64,000 nt of DNA from Flavobacterium sp. LPB0248 (GTDB lineage: Bacteria > Bacteroidota > Bacteroidia > Flavobacteriales > Flavobacteriaceae). Shown here piece after piece: positions 58,415 to 64,000 of this stretch. Position 1 is the stretch's first letter, and every line of letters starts with the position of its first letter. Below the pieces are notes generated by a model. That model was not told the DNA's origin. It was given only the letters and a program-made list of their open reading frames with translations, and ran no database searches. The DNA is taken from contig NZ_CP058246.1 in assembly GCF_013388355.1 (NCBI RefSeq), positions 3,658,001 through 3,722,000 on the forward strand. Direction: 5' to 3'. The position numbers and the translations under genes are program-made.

Positions 58415-60268
58415 TTAAAATTTTAAGGTTAAATACATATTGAAATTGCGACCTGGCATTGGTCTGTTTTCTAGACTTTCGTAGTCTTTATTAAAAAGGT
58501 TTAAGACCTGAAAACCTACTTTGAAAGAATCTAAGAATTTAAGATCATAATCAATTCCGATATTTGAAATCGTATAATCATTAATAATTTCATCTGGATT
58601 ATTATCGGCTCTCGTGTAAACAAAACCATTATAAAGAATTTGATAATAAGCACTTATTTTATTTCGAGAATACGAAAATGCTCCTGTTGCTTTATTAAAC
58701 GGAACGAAAAATATTTGATTTTTCGTTTTTTCGTCCTGTGAGATTGTATAGGCGTAAGTGGCATTTAAGGCAAAAATGTTTTTACCATAACTTTTTTTCC
58801 AGCCTAGTATGGTTTCTGTACCATAACTATTTACTTTGTCTTGATTTTGTGGAGTCCAAATACCATTTGCTCCTGGAACCCATTGCAGCATATCAGTAAT
58901 TTTCATGTAATAAAAATTCTGCGTCCAGGTCCAATTTTTGAATGTAAAGACATTGCTAATTTCTCCTTGATATGAGCTTTCAGGTTTTAAGTTCGGATTT
59001 CCTCCTTCGTCCCAATATAAATCGTTGTAAGTTGGAATTCTAAAGTTTCTAGAGACATTCAGTTTTAGATTGTACCAATCGTTGAATTTATAAGAAGATC
59101 CTAAATTGAATAAAACGGGCGATTTGTAATTGTTGGTAAATTCTTTCCTAACACCTAATTCGTTTTTCCAATTAGTGCCAAAATCTTGTCTAATCAACAA
59201 AGCAGCAGAACTTATTTCGCGAATATGACTCCCAAAGCTGGTTCCGTAGCCATTTGTTCTACTGTAATCTACAATTCCGTTTACATGAGTTGCTTTAAAT
59301 AAATGATAATCGATATCTAACTTCGTGATTAAATTTTCAGTCTTTCCGTAACTATAATTTTTTAAAGAATTATCAGCAAAATATTGATAGTTTTCAAAAA
59401 TGTAAGCGGTTTTGAAATTAGTTTTAAGTTTTCCGAAACTTCCATCGTATTCCAATAAGTTTCGGTTAAATCCATTTATGTATTTGCTTTTGGTTTCAGA
59501 TTCTACTACTAACGAAGTATTACGGTCGGTGTTTGAACTCTGACTGTAAAGCTTTAAAATATGATTTTCGTTGAATTTATATCCAGCATTAGCACTCAAC
59601 GTAATAATGTCATATTGTCCATTCTGATTCCATCTTTGTTCACCTCTCCAAGTATATCGATTTAAATATTTATAATCGTTTGTCGAGCTGTTTTTCGATA
59701 ATCCGATTTGAGCACTCCATTTTTTATTTGATATGGAAGTTTTATAATTAATCCCAATCGTATTAAAACTTCCGTAGTCTAGTCTTAAATTATTCTCAAA
59801 ACGATTAGAAAACAACAAATCGTTATTTAAATGAACCGTTCCTCCAACTGCGCCACTTCCGTAGATAACACTTCCGCCACCCGCTTTTACACTTATAGAG
59901 TTGTAGTCTGCACCCGAAATAGTATTAAAATCGGTGCTTCCGTTCATTTGAGAATTAATGTTAATTCCATTCCAGATAACTGCTGTTTGAGAAGCAGTCG
60001 TTCCTCTAAAAGCTACAGTAGATAACATTCCACGTCCGTATTCTTTAAAGTAAATCGTAGAATTAAAGTTTAATAAATCGGTTAGAAGAGCTTCGTTTTT
60101 ATTAATTACCGAATCATTTAATTTTAAAACAGATTGCGAAACCGAGTAATTTTTTAAATTTTTGTCTGAAACTAATACTTCTTTCAAACTGGTAATAGAA
60201 TCGCTTTGCGCCGAAAGAATTTGGCACATCACAAAAGAACAAAAAGCAAAAAGTCGTTTTAAAGTCAT
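58415..60268 (-). CDS. btuB: BtuB-like TonB-dependent vitamin B12 receptor
   Basis: A 617-residue outer-membrane receptor with a signal peptide (LFAFCSFVMCQILSAQ), a plug domain (about 30-140, with GMLSTVAFRGTTASQTAVIWNGI and AGGGSVIYGSGAVGGTVHL), and a barrel ending in the aromatic NMYLTLKF. It has no carboxypeptidase-like N-domain, as expected for BtuB. A cobalamin riboswitch controls it, and a btuG-like gene follows by 3 bp. It imports cobalamin or cobinamide, which the cobC/cobS/cobT products can finish. Confidence 0.92.
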   Translation of the reverse strand: MTLKRLFAFCSFVMCQILSAQSDSITSLKEVLVSDKNLKNYSVSQSVLKLNDSVINKNEALLTDLLNFNSTIYFKEYGRGMLSTVAFRGTTASQTAVIWNGININSQMNGSTDFNTISGADYNSISVKAGGGSVIYGSGAVGGTVHLNNDLLFSNRFENNLRLDYGSFNTIGINYKTSISNKKWSAQIGLSKNSSTNDYKYLNRYTWRGEQRWNQNGQYDIITLSANAGYKFNENHILKLYSQSSNTDRNTSLVVESETKSKYINGFNRNLLEYDGSFGKLKTNFKTAYIFENYQYFADNSLKNYSYGKTENLITKLDIDYHLFKATHVNGIVDYSRTNGYGTSFGSHIREISSAALLIRQDFGTNWKNELGVRKEFTNNYKSPVLFNLGSSYKFNDWYNLKLNVSRNFRIPTYNDLYWDEGGNPNLKPESSYQGEISNVFTFKNWTWTQNFYYMKITDMLQWVPGANGIWTPQNQDKVNSYGTETILGWKKSYGKNIFALNATYAYTISQDEKTKNQIFFVPFNKATGAFSYSRNKISAYYQILYNGFVYTRADNNPDEIINDYTISNIGIDYDLKFLDSFKVGFQVLNLFNKDYESLENRPMPGRNFNMYLTLKF

Positions 60269-60311
60269 AATTCCTTCACTCTTTTTCCCGAGAGTTCGAT
60301 AAATTGTTATA

Positions 60312-60490
60312 AAGGCAGGTCTCCTGGCTTGCGTCTTGCTGTTTACCTTCCCATTCGCCTCGGCGGAACAGTGGTGATGTAGTTACAGCAAGCATTCATT
60401 TTTTTGAACTAAGCTTACAGTTGCGGGTACAGCTCAAGAATTTACTTGATTCCCTTTTAATGTGTTTTTAAATTTAAAACACAACCTTAA
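60312..60490 (-). promoter_or_regulatory. Cobalamin (AdoCbl) riboswitch upstream of btuB
   Basis: The reverse strand carries the B12-box core GCCAGGAGACCTGCC (60314-60328), GCTGTACCCGCAACTGTAA and a conserved GAAGGTAAACAGC, with a hairpin near the 5' end (GTGTTTTAAATTTAAAACAC-like). The order matches the cobalamin riboswitch aptamer. Its 3' side runs into a short spacer before the btuB start (60268), so it probably acts on translation or a nearby terminator. High B12 would repress btuB and btuG. Confidence 0.95.
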
Positions 60491-60497
60491 TTTGCTG

Positions 60498-60529
60498 CAA
60501 AGATAAAGTTAAAAATATTGATTATTCAA
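60498..60529 (-). promoter_or_regulatory. Promoter of the riboswitch-btuB-btuG transcript
   Basis: Reverse-strand TTG (60527-60529), 21-base spacer and perfect TATCTTTG (60498-60505). The transcript would start about 8 bases before the riboswitch's conserved 5' part. Confidence 0.8.
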
Positions 60530-60569
60530 ATTTGTTTTATGTTTCATGAAAAATTATAAATAATTTGCA

Positions 60570-61103
60570 TTAAAAATCGATTTTTATAACTTCTCCGAAA
60601 TCAACTTTATTATTGAAAGCTTCTTTTAAGGGTAATGAACTTTGATGGCATAAAATGCTTCTGATGATTCCGGCATGAGCAACAATTACAATTGGCTGGT
60701 TAATTTTTGAAATTTTATCAGATAAAAAATTACCAACTCTTTCGTGTAATTCAACAAAGGATTCTCCGTTTGAAACTTTTATATTCACAAAATCTTCCAT
60801 CCAAGGATTAAGTTCTTCAGACGGAATTTCGTTCCAGCTTTTCAATTCCCAATCGCCAAAATTCATTTCCTTTAAACGTTCGTCTTCCTGATACGAAATG
60901 GTTTTAATATTTTCTTGAATATGTTTTGCTAATGTAACGCAACGCTTTAGTGGACTCGAAAAAATAATTGCCTCAGAAGGAAGTTCAGAAATAATTCTGT
61001 CAAAGATTTCATTAAAAGGAACAGCAATATCAACGTCCGATTGTCCATAACAGATTCCTTTTTCACAGACCGTTTCGGTATGGCGAACTAGATAAATTTC
61101 CAT
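60570..61103 (-). CDS. cobC: Alpha-ribazole phosphatase (histidine phosphatase)
   Basis: A 177-residue histidine phosphatase. The start at 61103 (MEIYLVRHTET) is preferred over 61163, whose extra 20 residues lack conservation. Catalytic His8 is in RHTE; a second conserved His lies in HAGIIRSI. It removes the phosphate from alpha-ribazole 5'-phosphate in nucleotide-loop assembly of cobalamin. It overlaps the 3' end of cobS by 16 bp and is translationally coupled to it. Confidence 0.92.
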   Translation of the reverse strand: MEIYLVRHTETVCEKGICYGQSDVDIAVPFNEIFDRIISELPSEAIIFSSPLKRCVTLAKHIQENIKTISYQEDERLKEMNFGDWELKSWNEIPSEELNPWMEDFVNIKVSNGESFVELHERVGNFLSDKISKINQPIVIVAHAGIIRSILCHQSSLPLKEAFNNKVDFGEVIKIDF

Positions 61104-61873
61104 AAGAATAAAATGCTTAAGTAAAATACCACTTCGCAAACTTGTTGTGTAGCGCCAAGACAATCTCCAGTATAACCGTCAATCCATTTTTGAAAATATC
61201 GCGCTAAAAAATATCGCGTTATAAAAACAGGAATTATGGCAAGAAGAAGTTTTAAATCGAAATAAGAAAATACAATTAGTGGAATCAAACCAAAAAAGAA
61301 AGAGCCAAAAACTTCTTTCCAAGTATATTGTTTCGCAATTGGTTTGCTTTTGCTAGAAGCATCATCACGAGAATATTCGTGTGTAAAAATAATGCTTATT
61401 GCTGCGAGACGACTTAGTGAATGAGCAGAAATGAATAAAAGGAAAATTAGTAAAATATTATTAGTAAAAAGTAAAATGGATTCTGAAAGGAGTTTGAATT
61501 TTAAGAGAAAAAGCAAAACCAATCCGATTGCTCCATAAGCACCAATGGCGCTGTCTTTCATAATCATTAAGATTTTTTCTTTGGTCCAGCCTCCGCCAAA
61601 ACCATCACAGACATCGGCAAATCCGTCTTCATGAAAGGCTCCGGTTGTTAATATAGAAGTAATAATTGCCAATATAACAGCAATTTCTGTTGAAAGAAAA
61701 AATGAAAAAAGATAAAAAGCCAGAAATGAAATACTCCCTACAATCCAACCAATAAAGGGGAAATATCTTGTAGCTTTATTTAAATAATCTGGATGATGCG
61801 TAATGTTTTTTGGGCACGGAATTCTGGTGTAGAACATCAAGCAGGTGAAGAATATGTGTAGTTCTTTTTTCAT
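61088..61873 (-). CDS. cobS: Adenosylcobinamide-GDP ribazoletransferase
   Basis: A 261-residue inner-membrane enzyme with about six to eight helices. The conserved acidic motif is FHEDGFADVCDGFGGG (DxxDG-type, metal binding). It joins adenosylcobinamide-GDP with alpha-ribazole to give adenosylcobalamin. Overlaps cobC at the 3' end. The upstream cobT is separated from it by the IS481 element, so cobS and cobC may depend on read-through or on a promoter in or beside the element. Confidence 0.94.
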   Translation of the reverse strand: MKKELHIFFTCLMFYTRIPCPKNITHHPDYLNKATRYFPFIGWIVGSISFLAFYLFSFFLSTEIAVILAIITSILTTGAFHEDGFADVCDGFGGGWTKEKILMIMKDSAIGAYGAIGLVLLFLLKFKLLSESILLFTNNILLIFLLFISAHSLSRLAAISIIFTHEYSRDDASSKSKPIAKQYTWKEVFGSFFFGLIPLIVFSYFDLKLLLAIIPVFITRYFLARYFQKWIDGYTGDCLGATQQVCEVVFYLSILFLWKFI

Positions 61874-61903
61874 TTATATAATTAGTTTTCCATTTAGGTT
61901 GTC

Positions 61904-62954
61904 ATTTCTGTAAAAGTCACTTATTTCGGTAACGGATTTATCATTTCGATTGGCTTTTTTCCATCAATTCCCTGATGCGGTCTTTCGTGATTATAGTAAT
62001 ATAAATATTGTAATAATTCTTCTTTTAGTTCTTCCAGAGAATCAAAATCAGTTTCTCTAAGCAGATCATCTTCGAGAGTTCTCCAGAAACGTTCAACTTT
62101 ACCGTTTGTCTGTGGTCTGTAAGGTTTTGTATGTCTATGGACAATTCCTAATTCTATAAGCATTCTCTCAAAAGGATGGTTGTATTTCTGCTGGCTGGTT
62201 TTGATTCCAAATTCAGGGCCATTGTCAGATAAAATCTCTTCAAATTTTATCTCATAATGATCACTTAAGATGTTTAAGCATTTTAATGCAGCAAACATAA
62301 CTGTTAAACTGGTAATGTCTGGAACTAATTCAGCCCAGGCAATCCGGCTGTAATCATCAATTACACACACTAAATAGAGCTTTTTGTTTTCTCCCCGAAT
62401 TATGCTTTTACTTAAATAATGACAATCAATATGACCCAGCTGTCCCATTCTTTCCTTGATTATTTTCTGATGATTCTTCTTAATCTTCGGAGTTAACCTG
62501 TTTATTTGGTTACGTTTAAGAATATTATAAACCCCTGAATATGAAGGTGTGTTCTTTCCTAATTTTGGCTTTAAGATACTAACAATTTCATATTTGTTGT
62601 TTCCTTTTTCTCTTAATTCTATTACTTTTTGTTCTATAAAAGGCACAGGACGTCTTGTCTTGTATTTTGGACCACGTTTTTGAGGCAGTAAATCTAAAGA
62701 CTTACCGCTCTGCTTATAGCGGTTATAATACTTTAAGAAACTTTTTCTGCAGGTGTCATTTGCCTTATAAAAATCCATCGCCTTTTTATGCACTGGATGA
62801 GTTTTACTTTTTACCTGCTCATATTCTCTTATCAAAAATCGATACTTCTCTAAATAGTTTCTTTCTAATGTTGAATCCTGACTGTTATTTCTCATCGCAA
62901 CAAAATTTATTAAAGTTAAATTTTGTTACCGAAATATCTAACCTTTACAATTTC
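61904..62954 (-). mobile_element. IS481-family insertion sequence with 5-bp target duplication
   Basis: The element proper is 61909-62949 (1041 bp). Its ends are imperfect inverted repeats of 25 bp: TGTAAAAGTCACTTATTTCG and onward (61909-61933) against TGTAAAGGTTAGATATTTCG and onward (reverse of 62925-62949), 21 of 25 positions matching. ATTTC flanks it directly on both sides (61904-61908 and 62950-62954), a target-site duplication. It holds one full-length transposase gene. It sits between cobS and cobT, in the same direction. Confidence 0.9.
61921..62895 (-). CDS. IS481 family transposase
   Basis: A 324-residue transposase. The N-terminal half has two helix-turn-helix regions (about 35-65, with SFLKYYNRYKQSG, and 85-125, with EKGNNKYEIVSILKP). 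The integrase core carries the DDE triad: Asp157 (GHIDCHYL), Asp224 (LSDNGPEFG) and Glu268 (TNGKVERFW). It ends with YYNHERPHQGIDGKKPIE. The frame is intact, so the element may still be mobile. The stop codon lies within the left terminal repeat. Confidence 0.95.
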   Translation of the reverse strand: MRNNSQDSTLERNYLEKYRFLIREYEQVKSKTHPVHKKAMDFYKANDTCRKSFLKYYNRYKQSGKSLDLLPQKRGPKYKTRRPVPFIEQKVIELREKGNNKYEIVSILKPKLGKNTPSYSGVYNILKRNQINRLTPKIKKNHQKIIKERMGQLGHIDCHYLSKSIIRGENKKLYLVCVIDDYSRIAWAELVPDITSLTVMFAALKCLNILSDHYEIKFEEILSDNGPEFGIKTSQQKYNHPFERMLIELGIVHRHTKPYRPQTNGKVERFWRTLEDDLLRETDFDSLEELKEELLQYLYYYNHERPHQGIDGKKPIEMINPLPK

Positions 62955-63123
62955 GACAAAGGAGAAATCTTCGTTGGATATTCTACAAAGATTGGATTTT
63001 CATTGTGGAGCTACTTGCGAAGATTTACTTCGTCTATTCGCTATCGCTCGAGTCTCCTTCGTCGAAATGACAAAAATGAGAATAAATCACTATGTAACAT
63101 AATTGTTTTTTAGAAATACAAAA

Positions 63124-64000
63124 CTATTTCTTACTTATCCCTGCACTTTCAAAACTAGCCATTTCATTCAAAAAAACTTCAGCCGATTTTAAAATAGGGA
63201 AAGCTACAGCGCAGCCAGTTCCTTCTCCCAAACGCAAATCTAAATTTAATATTGGTTTTGCATCTAAATAATTTAGCAATTCTGAATGTGCTTTTTCAGC
63301 AGAACAATGGCAAAAAATAGCATTTTGTTTGATGTTCGGATTTATTTTGGAAGCAATTAAATAGGCCACAGTACAAATGAAACCATCAACGAGAATTAGC
63401 ATTTTATGATCAAAAGCAGCCAGCATTCCGCCAGCCATTTGAAGAATCTCAAAACCGCCAAAATAGGAGAGTTGTGTCATTAATTCGGTTTGACCGGAAT
63501 AATTATCTAATGCTTTTTTAAGTAAATTTTGCTTTAAAAGCAGTTTTTCGTTTTCAACTCCAGTTCCTTTTCCGATACATTCTTCAATTGGAAAACCCGT
63601 TAAAAGACTCATTAAAACAGAAGCTGTCGAGGTGTTTCCAATTCCCATTTCGCCAAAACCAATACAATTTGAACCAGATTTTGCAATATTTTCAACAATC
63701 GATTTTCCTTTCTCAAAACACAAATGAACTTCAGATTCGCTCATTGCAGGAACGTGAAGAAATGACTGTGTTCCTTTGGCAATTTTAGCATCGATTAAAT
63801 TGGCATTGGTTGGAAAATCATAATTGACACCCGAATCTACAATTGATAATTCGATATTATTCTGATTGCAAAAAACGTTTATTGCTGCGCCGCCATCTAG
63901 AAAATTATTGACCATCTGTCGCGTAACATCTTGTGGATAATCACTTACGCCATGATTTGCAATTCCGTGATCGGCTGCAAAAACTACGATATTAGGTTTT
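63124..64000 (-). CDS. cobT: Nicotinate-nucleotide-dimethylbenzimidazole phosphoribosyltransferase (5' end cut by window)
   Basis: The reverse strand is open from the right edge to 63124, giving at least 291 residues; an internal ATG at 63915 is not the true start because conserved sequence extends upstream (VVFAADHGIANHGVSDYPQDVT). GGAAINVFCNQ, GEMGIGNTSTASVLMSLL, GKGTGVENEKL and the C-terminal glycine-rich DLRLGEGTGCAVAFPIL are CobT signatures. The enzyme makes alpha-ribazole phosphate from nicotinate mononucleotide and dimethylbenzimidazole. Its promoter and probably cobU lie to the right. Confidence 0.95.
   Translation of the reverse strand, partial: KPNIVVFAADHGIANHGVSDYPQDVTRQMVNNFLDGGAAINVFCNQNNIELSIVDSGVNYDFPTNANLIDAKIAKGTQSFLHVPAMSESEVHLCFEKGKSIVENIAKSGSNCIGFGEMGIGNTSTASVLMSLLTGFPIEECIGKGTGVENEKLLLKQNLLKKALDNYSGQTELMTQLSYFGGFEILQMAGGMLAAFDHKMLILVDGFICTVAYLIASKINPNIKQNAIFCHCSAEKAHSELLNYLDAKPILNLDLRLGEGTGCAVAFPILKSAEVFLNEMASFESAGISKK

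Larger units (their letters stand above)
60269..60569. other. btuB leader region
   Basis: These 301 bp hold the cobalamin riboswitch (60312-60490), its upstream promoter and a short spacer to the cobC stop. No gene is visible. Confidence 0.85.
61899..63076. repeat. REP-like palindrome, copy D, interrupted by IS481
   Basis: Without the IS and one copy of its target duplication, the left arm would read TTGTCATTTCGACAAAGGAG and the right arm its inverse CTCCTTCGTCGAAATGACAA (about 63052-63072; one mismatch). The element splits the left arm after TTGTCATTTC (61899-61908). Confidence 0.72.

Overview
This 64 kb window is chromosomal DNA from a Flavobacterium-like member of the Bacteroidota. Evidence: low GC; promoters matching the flavobacterial consensus TTG-N18-21-TAnnTTTG (seen upstream of HU, rpmE, rpmH, the zapA operon, the ABC exporter and btuB); SusC/BtuB-type TonB receptors; family markers such as DUF4290, DUF5686, DUF4252 and GlmU-like hexapeptide proteins; a ribonuclease Y/6S RNA/zapA neighbourhood; and dense small intergenic palindromes. 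The window is gene-rich, mostly housekeeping, with no phage, plasmid or CRISPR region.

Layout. 1-5.5 kb: partial ECF sigma factor, class-I amidotransferase, a MocR-type regulator with a GNAT acetyltransferase, small orphan proteins and tRNA-Met. 5.6-11.6 kb: START-like protein, class-IV aminotransferase, YqgE, HU, fmt and an atypical recQ. 11.8-17.5 kb: a secreted esterase, DUF493-DUF4290-murA and a cation efflux protein. 17.7-25.6 kb: DUF5686 outer-membrane protein, aroQ, three small beta-barrels, xerD and an orphan PAS histidine kinase. 25.7-28 kb: RNase Y, a 6S-like RNA, zapA and a coiled-coil gene. 28.2-33.2 kb: an apparent operon of M23 peptidase, TonB receptor and calcium-motif lipoprotein. 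33.6-42.3 kb: DUF2971 protein, MsbA-like ABC exporter, phosphohexomutase, glycosyltransferase, rpmE, GlmU-like protein and a PepSY-like protein. 42.5-49.4 kb: ABC-F protein, porin plus DASS anion symporter, small enzymes and rpmH. 49.5-57.3 kb: carB, a repeat-flanked orphan gene, YiaA/B protein, an ECF sigma/anti-sigma/DUF4252 cluster and an S41 peptidase.

The right end (57.4-64 kb) is a vitamin B12 region: a BtuG-like surface propeller lipoprotein and BtuB-like receptor behind a cobalamin riboswitch, then cobC, cobS and a partial cobT for late nucleotide-loop assembly. A complete IS481-family element (1041 bp, imperfect 25-bp terminal repeats, 5-bp target duplication) sits between cobS and cobT, inside one arm of a REP-like palindrome.

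I found no clearly new multi-gene system. The best leads are a 24-bp perfect palindrome filling the spacer of the ABC exporter promoter, the IS insertion in a REP-like palindrome, the M23/TonB-receptor/EF-hand lipoprotein operon, the ECF/DUF4252 cluster, and a promoter placed directly on a terminator hairpin in front of the class-IV aminotransferase. All family assignments come from reading motifs by eye; no database search was run.
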